This document shows, piece by piece, positions 27,188-37,977 of a stretch of DNA of 64,000 bases. The stretch is from VRUE01 sp963732225. GTDB taxonomy: Bacteria; Actinomycetota; Thermoleophilia; Solirubrobacterales; 70-9. Every line of letters begins with the position of its first letter. Position 1 is the first letter of the stretch. The stretch is from the NCBI GenBank assembly GCA_963732225.1, contig CAVSYR010000004.1:91654-155653 (forward strand). The letters run 5' to 3'. Made by a program: the position numbers and the translations under genes. The notes under the pieces were generated by a model. That model searched no databases. It was given only the letters and a program-made list of their open reading frames with translations, and was not told the DNA's origin.

Positions 27188-27338
27188 ATCTCCGCGAAAT
27201 GGCTTGCCTATGCGATGTCTGAGCTCTGCAAGACCGGTTCGATCGAAGTAGGCTTAGCTTCACGAAACTCGCCTAATTAGGCATAAAGAAAAACTTATAA
27301 GTTAGGCTGGGTGGACTGGGTTGATACACTAGATATGC

Positions 27339-28093
27339 ATGGAGACACCCTCCAAGAACCCGACGCCCAAAGCCCTCCAGGCTGCCGAGAAGGCCTCCCG
27401 TGAACTGGAGCAGGTAAGCCGTACCGTCAGGCAGGTCGAAGGGCGGGTTACCGAGAATCTGGTGGCCGACGCCCTGAAGAGCGTCCGGTTCTGGAGTCAA
27501 AAGGTCGAACAGCCCGATTGGGTCAAGGTCGAGCAGTCCTACCTGAGGGAAGTCGAGCAGGCAGCCGACGCCCTGAAGAGGAGCCAGCGGCGCTGGTTCG
27601 CGAACGCCATCGACGATTGGAAGTCGCCCAAGTTCGAGATCGCTTGGCAGCCGAAGCCCGCGAACCTGAGCAAAGACTGGGCGGCCTCCTTCGAGAAGTT
27701 CAGCGCATGCAACCGCAGCTTTGAGGCAGTTGACCTCGGCCAGCACCTCGTCGCGCTTCATACGGCGGAGCTGAACGGCGCCAGGCGCAGCAAGCGCGTC
27801 CGTGAGAACGGGATGTCCGGGTGGTTTGAAGAGTTCCTCCGCACGCCATCAATTACTTCGTCTTCGTCGACCGCGACGCCGATGCCGAGAAGGCTGCGCA
27901 GGCCCTGCGCGTCGCCACCCTCCGTGGTGGCAAGCGGCACTCGAGGCCTCGCTCGCTGGTCTCGGTTTGTGTCGAAGAGCTCGGTCGCATGGTCGAGCGC
28001 CTCGCCGATATCGCCTTCCCGAACGCCCCCACCGGTGCCCGCCTGACATTGCGTTCTGCATCTCAAGGTGGGCAACCGGCCTTCAGTTTCTGA
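27339..28093 (+). CDS. Hypothetical protein with coiled-coil N-terminus (one frameshift)
   Basis: About 250 aa. The N-part is charged and helical ('KALQAAEKASRELEQVSRTV', 'QVEQAADALKRSQRRWF' type heptads). The central part reads 'NAIDDWKSPKFEIAWQPKPA'. After a shift at about 27845 the frame continues 'HAINYFVFVDRDADAEKAAQ', 'ALRVATLRGGKRHSRPRSLV', 'CVEELGRMVERLADIAFPNA' to a stop at 28093. I do not recognise a family. It opens a plus-strand cassette that continues with the two small genes downstream. The AT-rich stretch at 27260-27330 upstream is a plausible promoter. Confidence 0.5.
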
Positions 28094-28132
28094 AAACCCA
28101 AGCCCGCCGTAGCCGAAAGGTAGGTGGGCTTC

Positions 28133-28516
28133 ATGAAAGTCCTCTTTGAATGTTCCAACATCGAGTACATCGCGATCACCGACCAGGTCGTCGAATTCTG
28201 CGCCGACCTCTCCGACGAGGAATGGCTGAACCTGGACGTCCAGGCGAAGGTCCTCGCCTGGGCGATCGAATCGGATGCGCCCCTTGTCGTCAGCGTCTCC
28301 AAGGTCCCCGGCTCAGCCCGGCTCTCCGAAATGGAGATCACGCCGCCCGACGTGGACGGTCCGAAGGCGATCCTGCTCGTCGTCGTCGAGGAGCACCGGG
28401 TGCTCGTCGTCCACGGGGTCACGGTTTCCAATCCGCCGGTACCCCCGGCCGAGATCGAATTCGCCGAGACCGCCCTGACCGAGTTCGAAAGGGAGTCGGG
28501 AGGTGAGCCCCACTAA
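28133..28516 (+). CDS. Hypothetical protein upstream of XRE regulator
   Basis: 127 aa, ATG at 28133 preceded by AGGTAGG. Acidic protein: 'VLFECSNIEYIAITDQVVEF', 'EEWLNLDVQAKVLAWAIESD', 'PPVPPAEIEFAETALTEFER'. Its last 14 bases overlap the XRE gene start (28503), a layout seen in toxin-antitoxin and small regulatory pairs. No toxin fold is recognisable. Confidence 0.6.
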   Translation: MKVLFECSNIEYIAITDQVVEFCADLSDEEWLNLDVQAKVLAWAIESDAPLVVSVSKVPGSARLSEMEITPPDVDGPKAILLVVVEEHRVLVVHGVTVSNPPVPPAEIEFAETALTEFERESGGEPH

Positions 28517-28901
28517 GCAGGCAGATCCGCGGGTCACTTACGAGCAGCGGCTGCTCTCGAAGCAAGTCGCACAGCTGATCGGCGGCTTGCTCGAGTCGAA
28601 CGACATCAAGCGCAGCGAGTTGGCAGAGCGCCTGGGGGTGCCGGACTCTCGCGTGGCCCACGTCCTGCGCGGGACCGAGAACTTGACCTTGGAGACAGTC
28701 GCCTCCTTGGCCCACGCTGTCGGCATCCGCTTCGCCCTGGTGCCCGTCCCGCTCGCCGACCGCGACACGACCCCTGCGGCGGACGACCCCGCCCCTCCGC
28801 GCTGGATCGCCGGCGAGCGCCGCCGGGTGGCGAACATGACCGAGGCCGAGGGGCCGGCGACGCGACCGCTGGGCGCGGAAATGAGCGGGTCCGATGAGTG
28901 A
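28503..28901 (+). CDS. XRE-family helix-turn-helix protein
   Basis: 132 aa, GTG start. HTH at residues about 20-75: 'LSKQVAQLIGGLLESNDIKR', 'SELAERLGVPDSRVAHVLRG' (recognition helix), 'NLTLETVASLAHAVGIRFAL'. This is the antitoxin-like single-HTH form. The C-terminal 45 aa are proline- and acid-rich and probably flexible. It overlaps the upstream gene and is followed at 28907 by the beginning of a PIN-type gene, so the intact ancestor was probably a three-gene cassette. Confidence 0.8.
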   Translation: MSPTKQADPRVTYEQRLLSKQVAQLIGGLLESNDIKRSELAERLGVPDSRVAHVLRGTENLTLETVASLAHAVGIRFALVPVPLADRDTTPAADDPAPPRWIAGERRRVANMTEAEGPATRPLGAEMSGSDE

Positions 28902-28906
28902 TGACG

Positions 28907-28985
28907 TGTGATCGTCGTCCTCGACACCAACTGCTTTCACAGCGAACTCGAGTTTCGGGGCCCAAATAGCTGCGGTCGCCACCTA
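28907..28985 (+). pseudogene. 5' fragment of a PIN-domain gene
   Basis: A GTG at 28907 opens 'VIVVLDTNCFHSELEFRGPN', the typical first strand of PIN nucleases (hydrophobics then LDTN). The reading ends within about 30 codons, where sequence belonging to the opposing recombinase gene begins. Only the N-terminus is left, so it is inactive as it stands. Confidence 0.6.
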
Positions 28986-29562
28986 GTTCCGATCGCCGAC
29001 TAGGACGGGCCGGAAAGGCTTCTCGTAGGACAAGAACCAAGAGCAGCTCGTCATCGGAGTTCCTGCGCGAGCGATAGCCGTACACAGCGCCGCCGACCTT
29101 GCGGCCTTTGGCCCGCCGTCGCGCCATCCCGGCCTTTATCGCGGCACCCTTGCGGCGCGAGTCCTCCATGTTGCGCTCGCCCATGACGGTCGCGAGGATC
29201 AGGTTCTCGAAAGTCGAGGGGTCCTGGATGCAGTGGATCCGAACATCGGTGCGCCTCGCCCAGAGCGCGACCTCGACCAGGTGACGAGCCTGCAGGCCGT
29301 CCCCGCGGGCGAGGCGATCTGAATGCTGGGCGATAAGGATGCCGCCGATCCGCTCGACGTGCTCCAGAGCGGCGGCGAGTTCGGGGCCGCGGTTGCCCTT
29401 ATAGGCGCTGACGTCGGCCTCGCTGTACTCGGCGACGACCTCGAGTCCTGCACTCTCGGCGAAGCGTCGGCCGTCCTCGAGCTGGCCAGGGATCGAGCCC
29501 CGAATGTCCTCGGTCGACTTGGCGGCGTAGAGGACCGCCTGTATTGTTTCCCGTTCTTCCAT
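28984..29562 (-). pseudogene. Serine recombinase truncated after the catalytic domain
   Basis: The resolvase domain is complete: 'AVLYAAKSTEDIRGSIPGQL' (catalytic Ser within 'STED...SIPGQ'), 'VVAEYSEADVSAYKGNRGPE', 'IGGILIAQHSDRLARGDGLQ' (conserved DRLAR), 'ENLILATVMGERNMEDSRRK', 'VGGAVYGYR'. Large serine integrases continue for 250+ residues (Recombinase and zinc-ribbon domains). Here recognisable sequence stops near residue 180, at about 29020, so the DNA-binding half is missing. The start is at 29562. It is probably a disabled integrase of the island. Confidence 0.75.
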
Positions 29563-29682
29563 GCGGCTCAGCGAGCCCTTCCCGTTCCCCTATCCCAAGA
29601 TCTTCGCGGCGCATTCTCGCCCCCAAGACACCGGGCAGAACACCCTGCATGTTCTTCGGCGGGGAGATAATCCGCCCTAAGG

Positions 29683-30645
29683 GTGGCGAACGAGTGGCGC
29701 GACATACGGGCGATGCGAGCCGAACCACCGGGTCTCGCGCTCAGAGACCCGCGGCGCCGCAGGGTCTTCACCGCCGCCCTCCAACAGGCCGAGGAGCTCC
29801 ACCAGGCCGCGGAGGCGACCGGTTATGCGAGCCGCCCGCTGCCGCTCTTCTACGCCCTCAGCCAGGGCGGCCGGGCGATCGCCGCGGCTCGGGCCAGCGG
29901 TGCCTGGAAGATCAGGGGCCACGGGATGCGCTGCGAGTCGCGGCGGCGCTCGGTCCTCGACACGCGGCTGAGTGTGACCGCTTCGGGAGCCATCCCGATG
30001 GTGACTCGCGCCACCGGCTCTCCTTCCTACGAGACGCCGGTCAAGCTCGGGGCGCTGCTCGCCTCCCTCCCGGAGGTCTCCGCCCGGGCGAACTCGCTGG
30101 TCAAGGGCCCAGCGACGATCGCCCTGTACCCCGATGAGACGGCCGCACGCGATGAGCGCCACCGGCAGCTTTCTCCGCCGCTCGGCTTTTCGGGCGTCTA
30201 CTTCGGGCCCGAGGGCTCGCTGCCACCCGCCGAGCAGCAGGAGGGCCTGCGCCGGGCGCTCCGCCCCTATCCCCGCGCCCAGGGCTGGCAGAGTCACAGC
30301 GCCTGGATCACCAGGGATGGGGTTCGCGGCATCGGGCTGAGCTGGCCGATCGCCGAGCAGGGAGTCCGGGGCTACCGGGCGCTGGAGGTGGTCGCGACCC
30401 GGGTCGGCGACCTCTATTACCTACGGCCCGGGCTCGGCAAGGACGGTGGCGAGATCAGCGTCCTGATGAGCTGGTGGGCGGTCCTGCTCGGCCTTTCGAG
30501 TCTGGCGCGATACGAGCCGGCCAGCTGGCGCGCCGGGCTCGACAGCGATTCCTCGCCGATCTCCTCGCTGCTCGAGGAAACCCTCGACCACGCCCAGGAG
30601 CGGGTCCCCCAGCTGATCCGCTGGGCCCTGGCGGAGGCCGCGTGA
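29683..30645 (+). CDS. YaaC-like protein
   Basis: 320 aa, GTG start. 'LPLFYALSQGGRAIAAARAS', then 'WKIRGHGMRCESRR', then 'YLRPGLGKDGGEISVLMSWW' and 'LLGLSSLARYEPASWRAGLD' match the YaaC family pattern (FYALS.GG.AI, GHG, then a helical C-terminal half with R-Y-.P..W). YaaC has no established biochemistry; homologues are often found next to restriction or NTPase immune genes. Its stop is 48 bases before the ATG of the nuclease-STAND gene and on the same strand, so the two probably form an operon. It starts about 120 bases from the divergent recombinase start. Confidence 0.75.
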   Translation: MANEWRDIRAMRAEPPGLALRDPRRRRVFTAALQQAEELHQAAEATGYASRPLPLFYALSQGGRAIAAARASGAWKIRGHGMRCESRRRSVLDTRLSVTASGAIPMVTRATGSPSYETPVKLGALLASLPEVSARANSLVKGPATIALYPDETAARDERHRQLSPPLGFSGVYFGPEGSLPPAEQQEGLRRALRPYPRAQGWQSHSAWITRDGVRGIGLSWPIAEQGVRGYRALEVVATRVGDLYYLRPGLGKDGGEISVLMSWWAVLLGLSSLARYEPASWRAGLDSDSSPISSLLEETLDHAQERVPQLIRWALAEAA

Positions 30646-30693
30646 GCGAGCGGCATAGACGGTTGCGCACGGGCACCGAGCGCGGGGGTACCG

Positions 30694-33600
30694 ATGCCCA
30701 CCGGCCTGAGCGGCTCCGGAAGCCTCAAGCAGATCCGCAGCTGGGACGGCTCCCAGACGCGAGCCTTCGAGGAGCTCTGCTTCCAGCTGCGCGACCCGAC
30801 GCCGCCGGGCGCCGAGCTGCGAAAGACCGGCGACCCCGACGCCGGGGTCGAGTGGTACTGGCTGCTCAACGACGGCGCCGAAGTCGCCTGGCAGGCCAAG
30901 TTCGTCTTCGACACCAGCGGACTGTTGAGCCAGATGCGGAAGTCCTTGAAAGCGACCGCCGGGAAGCGACCCGAGCCTGCAGCAAGATGAACTTCTGCAT
31001 CCCCTACGACCTCGCCGATGACCCGAGCAGGGCCCGGGGCAAACAGGCCCGCGAGCGCTTCGAGGAGGCCAAGCAGGACTGGCTCGAGTTCGCGCCTGGG
31101 GTCGAGGTCGGGCTGCTCAGCGGCGGCGAATTGCTCGAGCGCCTCGCCCTCGAGCGTCACCGTGGCCGCGAGCACTTCTTCTTCGGTGAGCGCCTGCTCG
31201 GGAGCGAGTGGTGCGAGCACGAGCTGAAGGCGACGATCGAGGACGCTGGCGATCGCTACACACCCGAGCAAGACGTCGCGCTTCCAATCGACGAGATCCT
31301 TGAATCGGTCGCTCAGCCTCCATGGCTCGAGGCAGAGCTCCGCAAAAAGGTCGACGCGGCGCTACTCGCCGCCAAGGAGGTCCTGAGGCGCGGCGACCCG
31401 GAGCGTCCCTGGGCTGGCCTTCCTTGCGGAGATCCGAGACTCCCTCGGTCGGATCGAGGAGGCCGAGCCGATTGCCGAGCTGCCGCCGGCGCTCGAATCG
31501 AAGCTACTGCTCGAGGCGACCGGCGAAGCGCTTGAGGCGCTCGATCGCCTCTACGGCGAGATCTATCCCCGGATCCGCACCGCGGAAGAACGCCGGCCGG
31601 CCAGCGGGGAGGTGGACGAGGCAAAGAAGATCGCGCTGGCAAGCGAAAAGCGGCTTGCAGAAGCTGCCTCGTCGCTGGCGCCGAGGGCGCGCCATCTCGG
31701 CCAGACCCTGCGCGAGCTCGAAGACTTCCTGCGGGGTCCCGCCTGCCAAGGAGCCGAGCGTCGGGCACTGTTCGTCCACGGACCGGCTGGGCGGGGCAAG
31801 ACTCATCTCTTCTGCGACGTCGGCGAGCGGCTCCTCGCCGAGGGCCACCCCGTGCTCGTCCTGCTCGGAGAACGCTTCCGCGAGGGCTCGGTCTGGCGCA
31901 CCCTGGCCGCGGCCCTCGGCGAGCCTGGCCTGAGCGCCGACGAGGTTGCAGGCGTGCTCGCCGCCTCGGGCGAGGCGAGCGGCCGGCGGGCGGTGCTGCT
32001 GATCGACGCGATCAACGAGACCAAGCCCGACCCCGGAGTCTGGTCGGCCGAGCTCTCCGACGTCCGGCGCCGGCTCACCGAGAGCGGCTGGGTCGGCCTG
32101 GCGGTCAGCTGCCGCGACACCTACCTGGATTGGTCAGAGCCGGCCGGAGGACCCGACCAAGAGTTCGCGCGGGTAGAGCACCTCGGCTACCGCGGCCGCG
32201 AGCACGAGGCGGTCGAGCGGATCTTCGCGGTCCACGGCCTCGAGAGTCCCGCAGGTGCCACTCCTGCTTCCCGAGTTCAGCGACCCGCTCTTCCTAAAGC
32301 TCTACTGCGAGGGCCTCAAGGACAGCGGCCGGCCCGCGACCGGAAGTGAGCACCTCTCCGAGGTGTTCGAGAACTTCGTCCAGGCGCGCGGCGAGTCGGG
32401 TCGAAAGCACGCTGCGCCTCGATCGCAACCTCGGGCTCGGTGCGCCAGGCGATCAACGCCCTCGCCTCGAAGTTCGTCGAGTCGCGGCGGCGAGCGGATC
32501 CCCTACCCCGAGGCCGCCAAATTGATCAACGCCCTGGCACCCAACCTGAGCAGCTCACCGGAGACTCTGATCGAGCAGCTGATCAGCGAGGGCCTCGTCG
32601 CTCTCGACCGCGCCTGGCTTGGCGAGGAGCCGGGCTGGTCGAGGCCGTCGGCTTCCCCTATCAGCGCTTCTCCGATCACATGATCGTCGGCGCCTACCTC
32701 GACGCGCAACCTGGCCGGAGCCTCGCCGGAGGCGCTGACCGCCGCCTTCGGAGCCGGCGGACACTTGGAGCAGTGGCTCGGCGAAGCCCCGCTCGGGCAG
32801 GTCGAGGCTCTGGCCGTGACGCTTCCCGAGCGCTGGGGAGTCGAGCTTCCCGACCTCTACCCCGACGATGGCGAGGGCGCCGCCTGGATCGACGCCACTT
32901 CGCGCTCTCCTCGTTCCTCGCCAGCTTGTGATCCGCGATCGCGACGCCTTCGGGGCACGGGCGGCGCCGCTCCTGAACGAGTCGCTCGACCTGATGCCGG
33001 AGGACTCGCTCGATGCCCTCGTCAGCGTCAGCGCCGATCCCGCGCCATCCCTACAACGGCTCGCGGCTACACGCCTTTATCGAGGCGATGCCGATGGCAG
33101 ATCGCGACGCCTACTGGGGGATCGCGACCTACGACTCCTTCGCCAACCCCGGTACAGCGCTCGACCGCCTGGTGCGCTGGGCTGCCCGGGGCCCCTACCG
33201 CACCTACACAGACGAGGTCGTCGAGCTCGCCACGCTACCGCTGGTCTGGCTGCTCGCGAGTCCCAACCGCTTCGCCCGCGACTACACCACCAAGGCCCTG
33301 GCCAGCGTCCTGATCGGTCGGCCGGAGCTCGCCGGCGCGCTGGTCGAGCGCTTTGCGGGCGTCGACGACCCCTACGTGGTCGAGCGGCTGGCGGCCGCGG
33401 TGGCTGGCTCGGTGATGCGCGCCGAGCGCAGCGATGCGACGGCGGTGCGGGGGCTGCTCGAGAAGCTTGTCACCAACTTGATCGAGGGTCGCGAGAAATC
33501 TCCTGATCTCCTGACCAGAGACCACATCGCCTCGCTCGCCCGCCTCCTGCGCGCGCCGCGGGCAGATCCCGCCCCGCTGGCATAAGCGGGCGTTGCCCCC

Positions 33601-35275
33601 TTATGAGAGTAAGCCCCCGAAGCGTCCGCGCAGCGCCAAGTACCTCGAGGAGACCTACCCGGCGGCAGAGGACGGAGCGGGTTTCGAGGAGCTGCAGCGA
33701 TCGGCGCTCGCGGACTGGAGCGACTGGTCACGCTACGAGGTAAGTGGCCGGATCGACAACTTCCTGGCCACCAGGCTCGGTGAGCCCGTTCCGGAGCCCG
33801 AGCCGCCTGAACCTCTTGAAGATCTGAGGATCAGCAAACGTGGCTGGAAGGCGTTCGTGGCGTCTCTCGATGAGAGCCAGGGCGAGCTGATCGCCGGAGG
33901 GGAATTTTCGGCGGAGGAGCTCGTCGACTCCTTCAGCGACGAGCAGGCCCTCCTGCTGACCCGCGCCTACGTGCATAAACGGAGGAAGAAGGTCCCGCAG
34001 GCAGCGCGCCAGGCGATCCCCTTGGAGCGCGCCAGGCGACTGATCTTTCAGCGCTGCATCGAGCTCGGCTGGACCCCCGAGCGCTTTGGCCACTTCGACT
34101 TCAGGGTCGGGCGTCGCGGAGGGCTGCGGGAGTCCCACAAGGGCGAGCGCTTCGGCAAGAAGTACCAGTGGATAGCCCTCCACGAGCTGCTGGCGAGGCT
34201 GGCCGACAACTTCACCTTCAAGGAATGGGAGGAGGTCGAGCCCTACGAAGGCGCCTGGCAGATCTCGACCCGAGACATCGATCCGAGCCTCCCCCCGGAG
34301 CCGATCACGATTGGTGAGGACCAGGAACACCGCCGTGGCCCCGCCTTCTCCGTGGACCCCGTCGTGAGCTGGTGGACCACCGGTGCTCCAGACTTCGAGG
34401 CAGGCGAGCCCGGCGGCGAGCTCGAGTGGACCGAGGACGCCGAGGCGATGCCCGCCCCCGAGAAGCTGCTGCGGGCGAGGGACGACTCCGATCGGGCCTG
34501 GGTCGTGGCCGACGGCTTCTTCGGCTGGAGCCACGACTTCGACGACGTCCCGAGCGTCAGCCGCGAGCCGGAGGCACGCAGGGACCTCACGATCAGGGCG
34601 CTGGGGACTGTGATCCGCCACGAGTCACTCGCGAAGCTTCGGCGCTGGCTCGCCGAGGAGCCGGATCTGCTGCGGGCGATGCCCGACTGGCAATACCAGG
34701 CGATTCACAACGCCTTCTGGGTGGAGCTACCCGAGGAGGCAAGCACACGTGGCCGCCCCGCGGGATGGCGTCCGGCCCGCGGGGAGGGACGCCTGCCGAT
34801 CCGGTCGGCTGCCGTGGCGCTCAGCTACTCGGCCGAAGCGAGCGGCGCCGACTGCTCTCTCAGCAGCGGACTCAACGTCGACCTCCCCTCGATGTTCATG
34901 GCGAAGCTGGGTGGCGCCCGCTGGAGCGAGGTCGCGCGGATGTGGGTGGACCGCGACGACAGGCCCTTCGCCCAGTTTCGCCAGACCGACGAGGGTTTTC
35001 GCCGCGATCACGCCCTCCTCCTCGCCGAGGATGCACTCGCGGAATTGCTGGCGAAAGAAGAGCTCGTGCTGGTGATCGGGCTCTTCAGCGAGCGCCGTGC
35101 CTTCGAGCACTCCGAGTACCGCGGCCGGTCAGAGATGATCGGTTGGACCGACTACGCCGGTCACCTGATCTTTGACGGTGAGAGTTGGAAATCGGGTCCG
35201 ATGACCCCGGTTGAGCGTCACCACCGTAGGGTGTCCGCGGACGGCGATCGTCTCGACAATGGGGCCGCGGAATGA
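30694..35275 (+). CDS. Giant nuclease-STAND NTPase, Avs-like (many frameshifts)
   Basis: About 1,525 aa if read as one protein. N-terminus: a PD-(D/E)xK-type nuclease, 'RSWDGSQTRAFEELCFQLRD', 'GVEWYWLLNDGAEVAWQAKF' (E...QxK). STAND ATPase: P-loop 'LFVHGPAGRGKTHLF' (about 31770-31815) and Walker B 'RRAVLLIDAINET' (about 31990). A long helical-repeat region follows, then a C-terminal domain with 'LERARRLIFQRCIELGWTPE' and 'ERFGKKYQWIALHELLARLA'. This order matches Avs/AVAST antiphage sensors, in which repeats bind a phage protein and activate the nuclease. At least nine shifts occur (e.g. 30975, 31410, 32260, 32400, 32480, 32640, 32720, 32905, 33040). At 33580 a stop separates the last 560 aa; one base change joins 'DPAP' to 'RWHKRALPPYESKPP', so I favour a single gene. 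Confidence 0.7.
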
Positions 35276-35339
35276 CGTCGGTGAAAGCGACCTGAGTCAG
35301 TTCCGCGGCACCGCGACAGCGCGTGGGGAGCGGCGGGGC

Positions 35340-37977
35340 TCAGTCCCGCTTGAAGACCAGGGCGCTGGAGGTGAAGACCTCGGCGTACTCGGTTTCGCCG
35401 ACCATCTCTAGCCCATCCCGCTCGGCGATCTCGAGCAGTCGATCGACGTCGAGGCCCCAGCCGGCGGCGATCGAGGAGAGGATCAGGTCACCGAGGTCGA
35501 TCGCGACGTCGTTGGGGATCTCGACCAGTTCCCCAAGAACACCTCCGCTGCCGACCCTCGAGCCGACGATGGTGTCCTCGGCGGGGACGAACGTTGACTC
35601 GCCGCCCGCGTGAATTAGGTCTTCCTCCTCGACCTCGGGCCAGTAGACGATCCTGTCCTGCTCGGAGGACCACACCCTCAGCTGCTCTCGGTTTAGGGCA
35701 TTGTCGAAGCCCCGGCAGATCGGCAGGCCAGAGACGTCAGCCCCGAATCCCGCCAGCATCGCCGCCATCGAAATCCCCTCGTCACCGTCGAGTCCCGAGT
35801 CGACCCAGAGCGCGGCCTGCTCGCCCGCCCACTCGGTCAACCGCTCGGGAGGTAGCAGCGCCCGGCCGGAGGCCCGGGCGAGGTTGGGGGTGTCGGCGAG
35901 CAGGACGCCGAGCATGCGTGATCCGGAACGTGCCGCCAGCCCTCCGATCGTGACCAGGGCAGGGGCGTGATCGCCATAGAAGAAGCCCGAGCTGATCGCC
36001 GCCGCGCGCCCCACCAACTCGCCCCCGGCGCCCCGCAGAGGGCGGATCCGATCGGTCTGAGCCCGGTTGGCACCGGCTCCGATCCGCGCGACTAGCTCCT
36101 CCGCGGGCAGCTCCCGCCAATCGTCCGCGTCGACCACGGGGATCTGCTGCTCGCCCAGCTCCAGGACTAGGTCGACGCCGATTGTCGGGCAGAGGCGACC
36201 GAGTACCACCGTCGGCTCGGATCGCAGCTGCCCCGCTTCTCTGTGGCCAGGACTCACCGGGACCTCGAAGCTGACCTCCGTGCCCGCTTCGGCGAGGCGC
36301 TCGGCGGCCTCGGCGCGGCGCAGGGTCGCCCTGCGGGAGAGTCCCTGGGGGAACTCCAGCACGTAGGTGTCGGCCGTGGCGCTGGTCGTGGAACCGCGAA
36401 CGCACCCGCACCGGCCGGTCGAACATGAAGACTGAGAAGAACCCGATTCCGAAGCGGCCGATCGGTTCGAATTGCGTCGCGGCGAGGCCCGGGATCAGCT
36501 CGGGGAGCGAGGGATCGCGCCACAGCGAGCGGCCGAAGTCGAGCAGAGGGCCCGCGAGCATCTCGCGACCCATGCCGACCCCGTTGTCGGTGACCGTGAA
36601 GCTGAGCATCTCGCCATCGCCCTCCTCGATGCGCACCCGGATCTGACCGTGCCCCCACTCCGGCAGGAGGTCGCGACGGGCGTTGACGGCATCGATCGCA
36701 TTCTGGATCGTCTCCCGTAGCGGGACCAGGGGCCTGTCGCCATAGAGGTGGGCGCCTCCCATCCGCCGCACCAGCGAGGTGACGTCGGAGATTCGCAACT
36801 GGGCATCGACCGGCTCCCAGCCCTCGACCCGAATCGACCCCCGGAGGGCGGCCGCGTCGTGGGCCTCCGCGACGCCCTTTATCGCGAAGGTCGGGCGCCG
36901 GAGATCCTGCAGGAGGGAGTCGACCGCACGCAGCTCGTCATCGGCGACTCCGAGCATGTCGTAGCCGAGCCACCAGGCACCGGCCTCGGCGCGCTCGAAC
37001 GGACGGGTGGTCTGGTAGCGAAGCCGCGAGCCTGCCGTCGCCGGGCGGGCCAATCGCTCCTGCAGTTCCCAGTGGGTCATTCCCTCCCCGCGGGGTTCTT
37101 GGGCGAGGCGCAGGAGAGGAGGCGCTCGCCGAGCATCGAGGTGACAGACATCGGCAAGCCTCAGCAGCGCAGCGATCTTCAACGCGTCCACCGGCCACTC
37201 GGGGGGCATCTCGCCGACGATCAACTCGAGCGTCTCGAAGCGGCGCAGCTGGCCGACGCTCAACCAGTGGCTCGCCGCCAGCCGGCCCGAGAGGTCCCCG
37301 AAGGCACCGCGAAGCTCCTCCTCGTCGACGAGGTAGCGGCAACCCTGATCGGAGTTGAGCGCGACCCGCGCGATCGTCACTGCCTGCTCGGCATGTCGTT
37401 TGCGCAGGACGATGCGGTCGGCCTTAACCCGTTGCTCCTCGGTCGCCGCGTGCAGGTCGTTCTCTGTCGGCGCGCGCCCGTCCTCCTGGCGAAGCACGAC
37501 CCCCAAGGAGTCGGACCACTCGGGAGTCTCGCGCAGCTCCTCGCGGCCTCCGGGGTAGGCGGCGACGGCGAGGCCGAGATCGTGAAGCAAGACGGCGACC
37601 CCGAAGACGAACCCCTCGGCGGGGTTGAAGGTGATCTCCTCCCCACCGATCTGCTCGGCTAGGGACCAGAGGGCGTCGAGGTGGGTCGCGTCGTGGACGG
37701 TGAAGTCGGGCAGGTCCTCGCTGATCTGCCCGGCGATCTCGGAGGCCAGCTCGCGGGAGCGCTCGAGCTGCGCCCGCAGGCGCCTGCGGGCGCCCAGGTC
37801 GACGCACTCCAGCTCGGGGCCCAGGCTTTCCTGCCAGAGTCTGGTGCGCTGGTACTCGGGTATGGCCTCTCCAGCCTCCACGGAGAGCAATCTAGATCGA
37901 ATCCGCCTCACTTGACTGGACCGCTGAGCGCGGACCAGGGCGCCGGGCACCCGCGTAGCGTTGAGCCAATGCAGCAT
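35340..37977 (-). CDS. HD domain fused to HSP90-type ATPase
   Basis: About 880 aa with one shift near 36390. N-half (residues ~75-300): an HD hydrolase-like domain, 'FTVHDATHLDALWSLAEQIG', 'VAVLLHDLGLAVAAYPGG' (His-Asp pair) and 'AALLRLADVCHLDARR' (late Asp). C-half: GHKL ATPase, 'LVPLRETIQNAIDAVNARR' (N-box), 'FTVTDNGVGMGREML' (DxGxG), 'PIGRFGIGFFSVFMF' (GxxGIG), followed by an HSP90-like middle region and a C-terminal 200 aa. HD plus HSP90-type ATPase fusions are known from predicted bacterial conflict systems; the substrate is unknown. The ATG at 37977 lies inside the first codons of the divergent PIN-like gene. The true start may be a GTG at 37881. Confidence 0.8.

Noticed and set aside
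30417..31271. 284-codon minus-strand frame across the YaaC/STAND junction
   Set aside because: Antisense shadow; both plus-strand genes have family motifs.
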